Assembly: GCA_013213825.1 (NCBI GenBank)
Contig: JABSQA010000010.1
Location: 11,122-44,282 of the forward strand
Reading direction: 5' to 3'
Source: Henriciella sp.
GTDB lineage: Bacteria; Pseudomonadota; Alphaproteobacteria; Caulobacterales; Hyphomonadaceae
Length of the DNA: 33,161 bases
This document shows, one piece after another, positions 8,235-17,922 of the stretch; positions within the stretch are counted from its first letter, which is position 1; each line of letters begins with the position of its first letter. The notes beneath the pieces are model-generated. The model did not search any database and was not told the DNA's origin. It saw nothing but the letters and a program-made list of their open reading frames with translations. The translations under genes were made by a program, and so were the position numbers.

Positions 8235-8374
8235 TTGTTACAAAATCGGATGATTTTTTCACTTGGCTTTGAGGTGGGATCGCTCCATATACCTCCCGTT
8301 GGGACAAAATTGTCACAAATCGATATCTGGCCTCCGCGTGCGTCCCCCCACCCAGCCTGCGGATGAGGCCAGTA

Positions 8375-8417
8375 GGACCCACCGGACAGTCCCCGTTCGG
8401 TGGGTCCACTCGTTTTT
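8375..8417. terminator. Hairpin between convergent genes, probable terminator
   Basis: A perfect 10-bp inverted repeat (GGACCCACCG at 8375-8384, CGGTGGGTCC at 8398-8407) has a 13-base loop. On the plus strand TTTTT (8413-8417) follows after five bases, so it best fits termination of the permease transcript, although it is 140 bases after that gene. It also sits 20 bases past the stop of the minus-strand dehydrogenase gene but lacks a T tract in that direction. A weak AT-rich hairpin (AAAATC / GATTTT, 8242-8257) lies right after the permease stop. Confidence 0.6.
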
Positions 8418-8427
8418 GGTGTGTAGC

Positions 8428-11400
8428 TTACACGTCAGTGGCGTTTTGCATGAATTTGCGCACCGCGTCCGTGGCCAAAGCGAATTGAGCAAAGCTTGGC
8501 TTTGAACCTGTAAACGTTTTGATTTCACTCACGAGGTTTCGAATGTCTCCGCGATGCTGAGTCAGCCACGCTTTCGGAGACTCCATTGCCAACGCCATTT
8601 GCGCTGCGTCGGATTGCAATTGTTCAAGTTCGCGAATGAGCCCACGGGTCGCGAGGCGGTCCCAATAAGGCATGTCATTCAACGCCAAGTCGGCCGCCGC
8701 GCGCAAACGATCGAGCGATAGAGCGTCACCGACATTGCGATAGGTTTCAGCGGTTTGCGATGGCGGCGTTTGCGCGCGAGCCACCAGATGGCTCAGCACA
8801 GGCGCTCCGGCGATGAGCATGGTTTGAGCCACTGAGGTGACCAAGTCTGTCGGGACGCCATCCTTGGCATTCTGGCGGATGCGACGCTGCTGAAGCCCCC
8901 GCAAATAGGTCGGCAATTGATCCAAATCGGTGGCGCTTAGGGTGTCGGCGCAATCGCTCAAGGCCGCGATACGATCCGCTACTGGCAACCCAGTCCCAAC
9001 TCCTAAGACCCCGTGTGTGAGCGACGCCAAAGCCCGCGCCATCATCGCCTGCATCGCAAGTTGTCTTTGTGCGGGAGCTTGGTTGTCCAGGGTGTTGATT
9101 TGTTGCTGTAAGTCACGCATGCCCATCAACGCGCTCGCGATCTCAAACGCGGCCACAATCTCTGCATTTGGCGCACCTGTTTGCTCACGTAGGCGCAGCA
9201 TGAAGATCGGGCCCGCAGCATCAATAATACGATTGGCGAGCACGGTGGAGATCACTTCGCGCTTAAGGCGATGGGCTTGCATCGTCGACTCATAGGACCG
9301 CAATGCCTCCGGGAAATAGTGTTCCAGCGTCTGGTGAAAATAAGGGTCATCCGGAATATCCGACGCGACCAAGTCATCAAACAAGACAATTTTGGTCCAG
9401 GCCATCAATACCGCAATTTCGGGCCGGGTGAGGGTGCGTCCGTCTTGTTTAAACTGGGCCATCTGAGCTGAGTTCGGCAGCCCTTCAACGGCACGATCCA
9501 GCACGCCTCGCTGCTCCAATCGCAGCATTAAGCGCTCAAACGCGTCATGATCACGCTGCGCCGACATTTCCGCCAAGCTGAGGGCATTGGTCTGGGCGTA
9601 ATTGTGCGCCAAGACGTGGGTTGCAACATCATCCGTCATCGAGGCGAGCAACACATTGCGCTCGCCGCTGGGCAAGTCGCCTCGACGGATCGCTTCGGTG
9701 CATAAGATTTTAATATTGACCTCATGGTCAGAACTGTCGACGCCTGCCGAATTATCAATCGCATCCGTGTTCAAGCGCACACCGTTCAATGCGGCTTCAA
9801 TTCGTCCAGCTTGGGTCAGGCCAAGATTCGCGCCTTCGCCAATCACTTTGGCTTTGAGTTGGCTGCCATCAACGCGCACGGAGTCATTCGCCCTGTCGCC
9901 GGCATCCGTATCGGTTTCATCTGAGGCTTTGACATATGTGCCGATGCCACCAAACCAAAGAAGTTCGCACTCTGATTTCAACAGCGCGTGAATCAGCTCA
10001 TCCGGTGTGACCGAGTCGGCGCTTAAACCCGTCAGGGCCTTGATTTCGGGGCTGAGTTCGATGGCTTTGGCTGTGCGGGCGAAGATGCCGCCGCCTTCAC
10101 TGATCAGTGACGCGTCATAATCCATCCAGCTTGACCTTGGCAGGTCGAACATACGCTGACGTTCCTTCCAGAGAGTCTCTGGGTCCTGGGGGTTCGGGTC
10201 GATGAAGATATGCATGTGATTGAATGCGGCTTGCAGTCGAATTTGCTTGGACAGCAACATGCCATTTCCGAACACATCGCCGCTCATGTCACCGCAGCCA
10301 ATGACGGTGAAGGGTTCCGACTGGATGTCTTTGCCAATCTCCCGGAAATGCCGTTTGACGGCTTCCCACGCACCGCGTGCGGTGATGCCCATTTTCTTAT
10401 GGTCATAGCCAGCTGATCCGCCTGAGGCGAACGCATCGCCCAGCCAGAAGCCCTGCGCCATGCTGATCTCATTCGCGATGTCCGAGAAAGTCGCTGTGCC
10501 TTTATCAGCGGCCACAACTAAATAGGGGTCATCGCCGTCATGAATGACCGTCCGCTCAGGATGGTGGACGCTGCCGTCGATCAAATTATCGGTGAGGTCC
10601 AACAGACTGGTAATGAAGGTTTTATAGGCCTCGACGCCGGCGTCACGCACGGCCTCGCGTGAACCGCCCTGCGGCAATTGTTTCGGAAAGAAACCGCCTT
10701 TAGAGCCGACGGGCACAATCACCGCATTTTTCACCTGTTGAGCTTTCACCAAGCCCAAAATCTCGGTGCGAAAATCATCACGGCGATCTGACCAGCGGAG
10801 GCCGCCGCGCGCGACCGGTCCAAACCGACAATGCACGCCTTCGACCATTGGTGAGTCGATAAAAATCTCGCGATACGGCTTTGGAGCAGGAAGGTCTTCC
10901 AATTCGCGGCTGGCAATTTTGAAGCTGATAAACGGTCGTGGAGCACCCGAAACGGTCGATTGATAAAAATTGGTGCGTTGGATCGCCATGATCAAATCGG
11001 CCAATCGCCGAATGACTCGGTCATGGTCCAGTGACGGCACCGCTTTCAGGGCCTCATCAATCGCCTCGCGTCGGGACTGACACGCCTCGTCGCGGGCTTC
11101 CTCTAGGTCTGGGGAGAAGCGCGCATCAAACAAAGCGACCAGCTGTTTCGTGAGTTTAGGGTGCGCATTCAGAGCCGCAATTTGTGTGCTTCGGGCAGGA
11201 TCGAGTCCTGTTTGATGGCGATACGCGCACAGGGCTCGACAAAGCGCCGCATGACGCCAGTTTAGCCCGGCATTGAACACAAGCGCATTAAAGCCGTCAT
11301 TCTCAGCCTGCCCGCTCCATACGGCGACAAAGGCCGATTCAAAGGCCTCGCTAATTTGCAGCAGGTCGATATCGGCGCGATCCGACCGTTTCATGGACAG

Positions 11401-13161
11401 CGAGTGTACCCAATATTCATCGGGCGCATCAGCGACCGGCTTTTGAGACGGCGTCACTGGATAGCCTGTCTCGAATGAGACGAACAAACCCATACGCTCA
11501 AAGATGGGCACACAATCGGACAAAGCGATTGCGCCTTCGCGGGAGTAGATCTTGGCGCGGATACGCCCAGGTCCATCACTGTCGCGTCGATAGGCGCGCA
11601 AACAGATTGGATGATCTGGATTGAGGCTGGCCAACATCGCGACATCGGTCATCGCTTCTTCTGGTGAGAAGGCTTCGCGATACCCGGCATTAAAAGCGCC
11701 GACAAAGTATCCAGCGACCGCGCGCGCTTCGGCATCCATTTGGCTCTCGGCCAGCGCGTCGGCAAAGCGATCATTCCAGCGCCGGGCCAGTTTGGCGATT
11801 TTGGCTTCTAACGCGGCAGGATCCGGGCGTGGACCGGCTGTGGGCAGCGCGGTCTGGAACAGAACGCGGACCATGGTCGCCCCATCAAAGCTTGGCTGGA
11901 AGGCGGTCATACGCCCGCCCCAGGCATCTTCAATGGCGATCGAAATATGCCGCCGCAAGTCAGTGTCATAAGCTTCGCGTGGAACGAAAACGACGGTGCT
12001 GACAAAGCGATTGAATCGGTCCGGTCGACTAAACACCCGCACCCGCGGTCTCGCGACAAGGTCGAGGACGCCTTGCATGATCGGCGCGAGATGTTCAGAT
12101 TTTGTCTGAATCAGCTCGTCTCGCGGCCAGCCTTCAATAATGTTTGAGATCGCTTTTTCATTATGGCTGCCTGGCAGGACTTCGAGCAATTCCAGCACCC
12201 GCTCCATGCGCCTTCTCAAAAGCGGAATATTGCGCACCGATTCATTGTAAGCTTCAGCGGTATAGAGCCCAAGGAACCGCGTTTCGCCAATCACTTGGCC
12301 ATTCTCACCATAGTGTTTCACGCCGACATAATCGCAATTCACCCGCCGGTGGACACGGCTGAAAAGTGTCGCCTTCGCGAGAATGAGTGATTCCGGTTCG
12401 GCCAAAAAGGCGCCAATCTCTTCGGTGAGGAGCAAGGGTTCGGCGCCGCGATTGAGAACATTGCGCGCGTCATCCCGCAACAGGCCAAGGTTTGAGCCTT
12501 CGACCGTGTCCGGTTCCTCAGGCAGCACAGCACCGTCCTCGCCGGTTTGAAACGTGTATGATCGGGCACCGAGAAAGACGAACCGTTCTTGGCCGAGCCA
12601 TTTCAAGAATTCGACCGCCTCATCCTTGTATCGCGATGTGACATGCGTATTGGCTTCCAAGCGGGCAATCTCTTCGGCCATGCGTTGACGCATTGCGCCA
12701 TAGTCGCCGGTGGCGTCGATGACGTCCGACAAAGTTGCTTTCGCTTCTTGCAGCAAGTCTTTTTGTTGTTGCGCTGTCAGGTCCGGCAGATGAATTTGGA
12801 TTAGCGAGTGGGGCCCATCATCCAGCTCAACAATTGGATGGAACAAAGTCAGCACTTCAATCCCAAGGTCACTACACGCTCCGAGAAGCGAATCCACCAG
12901 GAAGGGCCGGTCGGGTCCAACGGCTTCCAAAATGAAATGTCCCAATATGTCCGCACCGACGCTTTCAGCGGTCCGCAACCGAACGGAAACATCGTCTGTG
13001 GACTGAAACCACTCCCACATGGATTGGGCCAAAGCCTCAATTTTTCCTGTTGGAATAATTTTGCGCGTATCAGACGGAGCTTCAGCAAGCATTTGCGCAA
13101 TGCAAGACTGAAGCGGGTCAGTTTTGCTGGATTCGGGGTTTGAGCGAATTGTATCGGTCAT
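8428..13161 (-). CDS. gdhZ: NAD-dependent glutamate dehydrogenase, large (180-kDa type)
   Basis: Cytoplasmic enzyme of 1577 residues that oxidatively deaminates glutamate to 2-oxoglutarate with NAD. The family is usually about 1600 residues and hexameric. The long N-terminal region (about 1-690) carries ACT-like regulatory segments, including PDRPFLVDSLLGAC. The catalytic part (roughly 740-1200) contains GPVARGGLRWSDRRDDFRTE, QQVKNAVIVPVGSKGGFF (near 810-820, with the active-site lysine) and VIGCGDMSGDVFGNGML for NAD binding. KVIGEGANLGLTQAGR and SDHEVNIKI come later. The C-terminal helical domain is complete. The Caulobacter crescentus member is GdhZ, known also to affect FtsZ assembly; whether that holds here is unknown. 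It starts at ATG 13161 with AAAGGCGA upstream. It follows the M1 aminopeptidase by 115 bases on the same strand, so both may serve amino-acid use. Confidence 0.96.
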   Translation of the reverse strand: MTDTIRSNPESSKTDPLQSCIAQMLAEAPSDTRKIIPTGKIEALAQSMWEWFQSTDDVSVRLRTAESVGADILGHFILEAVGPDRPFLVDSLLGACSDLGIEVLTLFHPIVELDDGPHSLIQIHLPDLTAQQQKDLLQEAKATLSDVIDATGDYGAMRQRMAEEIARLEANTHVTSRYKDEAVEFLKWLGQERFVFLGARSYTFQTGEDGAVLPEEPDTVEGSNLGLLRDDARNVLNRGAEPLLLTEEIGAFLAEPESLILAKATLFSRVHRRVNCDYVGVKHYGENGQVIGETRFLGLYTAEAYNESVRNIPLLRRRMERVLELLEVLPGSHNEKAISNIIEGWPRDELIQTKSEHLAPIMQGVLDLVARPRVRVFSRPDRFNRFVSTVVFVPREAYDTDLRRHISIAIEDAWGGRMTAFQPSFDGATMVRVLFQTALPTAGPRPDPAALEAKIAKLARRWNDRFADALAESQMDAEARAVAGYFVGAFNAGYREAFSPEEAMTDVAMLASLNPDHPICLRAYRRDSDGPGRIRAKIYSREGAIALSDCVPIFERMGLFVSFETGYPVTPSQKPVADAPDEYWVHSLSMKRSDRADIDLLQISEAFESAFVAVWSGQAENDGFNALVFNAGLNWRHAALCRALCAYRHQTGLDPARSTQIAALNAHPKLTKQLVALFDARFSPDLEEARDEACQSRREAIDEALKAVPSLDHDRVIRRLADLIMAIQRTNFYQSTVSGAPRPFISFKIASRELEDLPAPKPYREIFIDSPMVEGVHCRFGPVARGGLRWSDRRDDFRTEILGLVKAQQVKNAVIVPVGSKGGFFPKQLPQGGSREAVRDAGVEAYKTFITSLLDLTDNLIDGSVHHPERTVIHDGDDPYLVVAADKGTATFSDIANEISMAQGFWLGDAFASGGSAGYDHKKMGITARGAWEAVKRHFREIGKDIQSEPFTVIGCGDMSGDVFGNGMLLSKQIRLQAAFNHMHIFIDPNPQDPETLWKERQRMFDLPRSSWMDYDASLISEGGGIFARTAKAIELSPEIKALTGLSADSVTPDELIHALLKSECELLWFGGIGTYVKASDETDTDAGDRANDSVRVDGSQLKAKVIGEGANLGLTQAGRIEAALNGVRLNTDAIDNSAGVDSSDHEVNIKILCTEAIRRGDLPSGERNVLLASMTDDVATHVLAHNYAQTNALSLAEMSAQRDHDAFERLMLRLEQRGVLDRAVEGLPNSAQMAQFKQDGRTLTRPEIAVLMAWTKIVLFDDLVASDIPDDPYFHQTLEHYFPEALRSYESTMQAHRLKREVISTVLANRIIDAAGPIFMLRLREQTGAPNAEIVAAFEIASALMGMRDLQQQINTLDNQAPAQRQLAMQAMMARALASLTHGVLGVGTGLPVADRIAALSDCADTLSATDLDQLPTYLRGLQQRRIRQNAKDGVPTDLVTSVAQTMLIAGAPVLSHLVARAQTPPSQTAETYRNVGDALSLDRLRAAADLALNDMPYWDRLATRGLIRELEQLQSDAAQMALAMESPKAWLTQHRGDIRNLVSEIKTFTGSKPSFAQFALATDAVRKFMQNATDV

Positions 13162-13276
13162 CGTGCATCGCCTTTAAACGGATCACGTTCCTTAAGGGAA
13201 ATCGCTAGCGGTCTCAATCGAAAGCGTATTTAATTTTTGGCCGCAACTGTTGACTGCGGTGTCAACGCCCTGGGAG

Positions 13277-16000
13277 CTACCGCGCCAGCAGCGCGCTTGC
13301 CAATTCTTCCGCTTTGGCTTCGCGGAATGCGGCGCAGAGCCTGGCCGATTCAGAGGCTTGAGCCAATCGGCGCTCATAGCCAAGGATCAAGTCTGCTTTG
13401 CGTTCGATAAAGGCAATGGCTTCATCAATCGTGGCGGTGTCGCAAAACCGTCCAACCAGTCTTGCGGTTTGCGGCTTGCGGATTTCAGGCGTGCGCGCGA
13501 TGACGCTGTCAAAATCAGCTTGAAACTTCGCCCATGCCGCTTCGGCGCCGTTCGGATTGTCGAGCGCGGCAAGATGTACCGACCAAGCTTCTTGACCCTG
13601 GAACGCGTCTGTCTGGACCAAATCCATGAGCGCCAACATATCCGCCTCAGATGCTTTTGAGGCGAGCACGTTTAAGATCAGCCGCCGTTCGCGCTGATTG
13701 GTTGTCGCTTGAGCGAAAGCCAATGCAGCTTGGTAAAAAGCTTGATCACCAGCTTCAGCGGCAATTGAGATGGCAGAGGCGACCAGGTCTGGCGTTAGCG
13801 TATTTTGGTCTGGGTCATTGATCACACCGACATAAGCTGCAGCCGCATCGGCCAATTGCGTACGTTCTTCGTCCAAGCGTCCGATGTTTAGCAGCGATCT
13901 GTTCAGCGCCGTTTTGAGCAATTGCTCGCCTTGACTGAGCTCCGAGGCATCTGCGCCAGACAAAGCCTCCCAGCGCGCACCATAAGCTTCCATGACGAAG
14001 TCTTTTAAGGCCTCTTTGGCCTCTTCCGACGGCAAGGCTTGCATATAGGCGTTTAGATTTGAGAGCGGGTCGCGCGCAGCCCCCCAATCGCCATTGGCGT
14101 TGACGATGAGCGCCTGTAGCAAAGTCTCCGCCGATATCTGACCCGCTGCGAATGCGGCGGTCGCGCTATCGGCAAAGCTCAACTGTTCGCCCGCTGACAA
14201 ATTATCATAATTGTCGATCAGGCCCTGCCAGGCGGGTTCATTTAGCGTGAACCGCCAATATCCCGATCCACCCGCATTTGGCATCACATAATCAGGGCAG
14301 CCCCCATCTAGCGGAATGCTGAGCGATGTCTCGCCAAACATTTGACGGATCACGCGTTCGCCATTGGCGCCATTGGTTTTGATCGCGAATGGGATCGTCC
14401 AGGACTGTGAGTCCGGCGCAATCTCGGACCCCAGGGGCGCATATCGCGACTGATTAATTTCTATCAAACCGGCATCCGGTGCCGCGCAGGTAAAATTCAC
14501 GTCGAGATATGGAATACCGGGCTGTAGAATGAATGAATTAAAACTGTCGACGACGTCCGGATTGTTGCTGCCATCGGCCAGTGAGGTCATGAAGTCATTG
14601 ACGTCTGCGACCCCATCCTCGAACCGACGCATATGCAGGCGCATGCCCTCTCTGAAGGCGTCTTCACCGAGGAAATTCTCAAACATGGACAACACGCCAC
14701 CGCCTTTGCGATAGGTGATGCCATCAAACGCATCGAGAATATCGGCATTGCGGGTGATCGGATTCCGAATCTGCCGCGCGCTGATCAGGCTATCGCTTCC
14801 CATAACGCCAATCGCGGCCCGCTGCGGGGCGAGGTCAAACCCCGTATCAGGATAGACCGCATCCATCGTTTTATAGCTGATCCAAGTCGCAAAGGCCTCG
14901 TTCAGCCAGATATCGTTCCACCAGCGCGGTGTGACCAGATTGCCGAACCATTGGTGGCCCAGTTCATGCGCATGCGTGGTCATGATCCCGCGTTTGCGCC
15001 CGAGGCTGGTGCGGTCATTAATCAGCAGCGCACTCTCTCGATAGATAATCGCGCCGGCATTCTCCATCGCTCCATAGGCGAAGTCTGGCACCGCAATTAG
15101 GTCGAGTTTTCCATATGGGTATGGATAGTTGAAATAGGCCTCTTGCCAGGTCACCATTTCATCCGTGATCGCCATGGCCTCTACCAATTGATCGCCTTTT
15201 CCAGCAGGCGCAAAGCCGCGGAATGGAATCGCGCGGGGGCGGATTTCATTGGGTGGCAATACCCCGCCATCGCGCAGGTCATAAGGGCCAACGGCCAGGG
15301 CTAGCAGGTATGATTGAATGGTTCGCGTCGTGGCAAATTCGAAACGAATATTGCCGTCATCCAGTGAGGATTGCGCTCTCAACGCGCCATTGGCAATGAC
15401 TTGATTGCCTGGCGTGGTGGTGACGGTGAGCGTCCAGGGTGTTTTGAAGCGCGGCTCGTCAAAACTTGGCACCATACGGCGCGCGTCAATCGGCTCCATC
15501 TGTGTCGCAAGATACGGTCGCCCGGCTTGCTCGGCTTTGTACAAACCCGCTAAGCCAAAATTATAGGGCGCCTCATACTCGATCACGAGTGTGCTGTTTC
15601 CGGCGGGCATTGGTGTTTCGAAATCAAGTCGAGATACCCCACCTTCTGCCGTGCTACGCGTGAATGTGGCGGGCAATTCGCTGCCATCACTGAGTTGCGC
15701 CACCACTGAGGAAATCCGCTGATCTAAGCTGTGCAGCCAAATACGGGCATGCGGTTCGACCAGATTGACGTCGATCTCAACCCGGCCTGAAAATTCATCT
15801 TGTGCCGGGTCTGTAAACAGACTGAGGCGATAAGCAGTCGGGGTCACACCCTCCGGCAATTGCCCAGCAGGTGGGGCTTCCTGAAGTACCGGTGGAACCG
15901 GGGCGAAAGAGACTTCTTCTTCGCCACCTGAACAGGCACTCAATACAATTACACTCGCCGCACCAGCAATAATCTGTGCGCGAAAGGATTTCGTCAGCAT
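13277..16000 (-). CDS. M1 family metallopeptidase (aminopeptidase N-like), lipoprotein
   Basis: Zinc aminopeptidase of 907 residues, anchored to the envelope by a lipidated cysteine (hydrophobic stretch ending VLSAC, then SGGEEE). The exopeptidase motif GAMENAG is at about 310-316. The zinc motif HELGHQWFGN begins near residue 345, and the third ligand lies in WLNEAFATW. The ERAP1-like C-terminal helical domain is present, so the protein is full length. It removes N-terminal residues from peptides, presumably in the periplasm, supplying amino acids. I chose ATG 16000, which has GGAG six bases upstream. An in-frame TTG four codons earlier would cover that ribosome binding site. The 115 bases to the divergent GST gene must hold both promoters, but no clear boxes stand out. 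Confidence 0.95.
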   Translation of the reverse strand: MLTKSFRAQIIAGAASVIVLSACSGGEEEVSFAPVPPVLQEAPPAGQLPEGVTPTAYRLSLFTDPAQDEFSGRVEIDVNLVEPHARIWLHSLDQRISSVVAQLSDGSELPATFTRSTAEGGVSRLDFETPMPAGNSTLVIEYEAPYNFGLAGLYKAEQAGRPYLATQMEPIDARRMVPSFDEPRFKTPWTLTVTTTPGNQVIANGALRAQSSLDDGNIRFEFATTRTIQSYLLALAVGPYDLRDGGVLPPNEIRPRAIPFRGFAPAGKGDQLVEAMAITDEMVTWQEAYFNYPYPYGKLDLIAVPDFAYGAMENAGAIIYRESALLINDRTSLGRKRGIMTTHAHELGHQWFGNLVTPRWWNDIWLNEAFATWISYKTMDAVYPDTGFDLAPQRAAIGVMGSDSLISARQIRNPITRNADILDAFDGITYRKGGGVLSMFENFLGEDAFREGMRLHMRRFEDGVADVNDFMTSLADGSNNPDVVDSFNSFILQPGIPYLDVNFTCAAPDAGLIEINQSRYAPLGSEIAPDSQSWTIPFAIKTNGANGERVIRQMFGETSLSIPLDGGCPDYVMPNAGGSGYWRFTLNEPAWQGLIDNYDNLSAGEQLSFADSATAAFAAGQISAETLLQALIVNANGDWGAARDPLSNLNAYMQALPSEEAKEALKDFVMEAYGARWEALSGADASELSQGEQLLKTALNRSLLNIGRLDEERTQLADAAAAYVGVINDPDQNTLTPDLVASAISIAAEAGDQAFYQAALAFAQATTNQRERRLILNVLASKASEADMLALMDLVQTDAFQGQEAWSVHLAALDNPNGAEAAWAKFQADFDSVIARTPEIRKPQTARLVGRFCDTATIDEAIAFIERKADLILGYERRLAQASESARLCAAFREAKAEELASALLAR

Positions 16001-16115
16001 TTTGCGCTCCAATGGATCCTATGTCGGACGGCTTGAAGCATAGGTTGAAGGTGCAGGCAAAGGTCTCGCTGCGATCATCTTTGCGTGATCGGCGAATAGC
16101 GATAGGGCGAGCATC

Positions 16116-16790
16116 ATGAAACGGCTTTGGCACTGGCCCATTGACCCGCTAGCGCGGACCGTTCGCCTGCTTCTAGGCGAAAAGGGCTGGTCGTTCGAGT
16201 CGATTGAAATTCGGCCCTGGGTGTCGGATTTAGAGCTCGCTGCGCTGGCGCCTGGTGCCTGTGCTCCGGCGCTGCTGGACACCGATGCCGAGGTGAAAAC
16301 GTCGGCGGTCGGGTCTCTTGCGGTCTGCGAATATATTGAAGAGGCGCAGCCCAATCCCCGGCTATTGCCCTTCACACCGGGCGAAAAGGCTGAAGCGCGC
16401 CGACTTTGGCAATGGGCAGAAGAAAGTTTTGCCGGGATCAATAATACGCTCTTGGCCGAGCGCGTCACACAATGGGTGAAACGCGACCGTTCCCCCGACA
16501 GCTTGGCTCTGCGCCAAGGGGCGCATGCTTTAAAGAACCGGATGACCTTCCTGGATGCCCTAGCGGGTGAACGCGCCTATATCGCGGGCCGAAACCTCAG
16601 CATGGCTGACCTCAGCGTCGCCGCACACCTATCGTCATATGACTATTTCGGCGATGTGCCTTGGGACCTGACCCCGGATCTGAAAGCCTGGTATGGGCGG
16701 ATGAAATCTCGGCCGAGTTTTCGCGCTCTACTGGAAGATCGGGTTGGCAATGCCAAGCCCGTGAAACACTATGGTGATCTCGATTTCTAA
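16116..16790 (+). CDS. Glutathione S-transferase family protein
   Basis: A 224-residue soluble protein with the two-domain GST fold. The thioredoxin-like N-terminal half begins KRLWHWPIDPLARTVRLLLGEKG and includes APALLDTD, the cis-proline region, followed by VGSLAVCEYIEEAQP (the conserved Glu-Ser-type glutathione-binding segment, here GS). The helical C-terminal domain includes YIAGRNLSMADLSVAAHLS, matching the usual N-capping box with its conserved Asp. The usual catalytic Ser/Cys after the first strand is not obvious (HWPIDPLAR), so glutathione chemistry cannot be assumed. It lies 22 bases before queG on the same strand. The same GST-queG neighbourhood occurs in other alphaproteobacteria, as I recall, which suggests co-transcription and perhaps a link to QueG. 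Confidence 0.9.
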   Translation: MKRLWHWPIDPLARTVRLLLGEKGWSFESIEIRPWVSDLELAALAPGACAPALLDTDAEVKTSAVGSLAVCEYIEEAQPNPRLLPFTPGEKAEARRLWQWAEESFAGINNTLLAERVTQWVKRDRSPDSLALRQGAHALKNRMTFLDALAGERAYIAGRNLSMADLSVAAHLSSYDYFGDVPWDLTPDLKAWYGRMKSRPSFRALLEDRVGNAKPVKHYGDLDF

Positions 16791-16812
16791 TTGTATCAGG
16801 GGATGACACGTG

Positions 16813-17922
16813 ATGTCCCTGGAAACCATGCTCAAGACCGAAGCTGCTGCGTTAGGCTTCGATGCCTGCCAGATTTGTCGGGTCGATGAAGCGTGGGCCG
16901 CAGGCGAGAAGTTAGAAGCCTTTGTTGACGCTGGATTTCATGGCTCCATGGCGTGGATGGAGACCACGCTCACCCGCCGCAAAGCCCCAACAGCTATGTG
17001 GCCGGACGCGCGCTCTGGCATTGTGGTTGGCCTCAATTATGGTCCCGATCATGACCCAATGCGGAATTTGGAGCGGCAGTGTGAGGGCAATATTTCGGTC
17101 TATGCCCGCGGCAAAGATTATCATGATGTGCTGAAAAAGCGGCTCAAACAATTGGCACGAAAATTCGCCGAAACGGCCAAAGTCGATGTCAAAGTCTTTG
17201 TCGATACAGCGCCCTTAATGGAAAAACCCTTGGCGCAAAAATCCGGGCTTGGCTGGCAAGGCAAGCATACCAATTTAGTCTCGCGTGAGCACGGGTCCTG
17301 GTTATTCCTTGGCGTCATGCTAACCGCGGCAGAGCTAGCGCCCGACGCCCCCGAAATCGATCATTGCGGCTCCTGCCAGGCTTGCCTGGATATCTGCCCG
17401 ACCAATGCCTTTCCCGCACCTTACTCGCTGGATGCGCGGCGTTGTATCTCTTACCTAACGATCGAACATAAGGGTCCGATACCCGAGCCGTTTCGGGCGC
17501 CAATGGGCAATCGCATTTATGGCTGTGATGATTGCCTGGCCGTTTGCCCCTGGAACAAGTTCGCCGCAACCGCGAGCGAATCCGCTTTCTGGGCGCGCGC
17601 CGAGTTAAAAGGTCCGGATTTGGATGCGCTGGCCGCCTTGGATGACGCATCATTTAGGCAAGTCTTTTCGGGCTCTCCGATTAAGCGGATTGGTCGCGAC
17701 CGATTCTTGCGCAATGTCCTGATTGCCATTGGTAATAGCAACGAGGCGCGCTTTGTTGAGGACAGCGTGATCCCCCATCTCGATGATCCAAATCCGGTGA
17801 TTAGAGGGGCTGCCGTTTGGGCTCTGTCTCGCCTTGATTTGGCCCGGTTTGAAGCAGAGAAGGCGGCCAGATTCGCGCGCGAAGCCGAGCAGGACGTCAA
17901 AACGGAATGGAACCGTCTATAA
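16813..17922 (+). CDS. queG: tRNA epoxyqueuosine(34) reductase QueG
   Basis: Cobalamin-dependent iron-sulphur enzyme that reduces epoxyqueuosine to queuosine in the tRNA anticodon, the final step of the pathway begun by queC-queE-queD 10 kb upstream. The cobalamin-binding N-terminal domain includes [15 protein letters not shown] and VDTAPLMEK, whose Asp (residue 131) matches the catalytic acid. Eight cysteines supply two 4Fe-4S clusters: [12 protein letters not shown] and C211 ([11 protein letters not shown]), then [16 protein letters not shown]-terminal HEAT-like region ([18 protein letters not shown]) follows, which binds tRNA in characterised QueG. The length of 369 residues is normal. AGGGGA at 16798-16803 precedes both ATG 16813 and an adjacent GTG at 16810. 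The 3' end overlaps mtgA by 16 bases. Confidence 0.97.
   Translation: MSLETMLKTEAAALGFDACQICRVDEAWAAGEKLEAFVDAGFHGSMAWMETTLTRRKAPTAMWPDARSGIVVGLNYGPDHDPMRNLERQCEGNISVYARGKDYHDVLKKRLKQLARKFAETAKVDVKVFVDTAPLMEKPLAQKSGLGWQGKHTNLVSREHGSWLFLGVMLTAAELAPDAPEIDHCGSCQACLDICPTNAFPAPYSLDARRCISYLTIEHKGPIPEPFRAPMGNRIYGCDDCLAVCPWNKFAATASESAFWARAELKGPDLDALAALDDASFRQVFSGSPIKRIGRDRFLRNVLIAIGNSNEARFVEDSVIPHLDDPNPVIRGAAVWALSRLDLARFEAEKAARFAREAEQDVKTEWNRL

Noticed and set aside
9602-9991. Open frames of 60-150 codons antisense to the glutamate dehydrogenase, receptors and other large genes
   Set aside because: They lie opposite strongly supported genes, have no recognisable domains and no good ribosome binding sites. 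They are frame shadows in moderate-to-high GC DNA.
13249-13266. Terminator after the M1 peptidase gene (GTTGAC / GTCAAC inverted repeat)
   Set aside because: The stem is six pairs and is followed on the minus strand by A-rich, not T-rich, sequence. It also overlaps an alternative CCGCA / TGCGG pairing, so the evidence is too weak.
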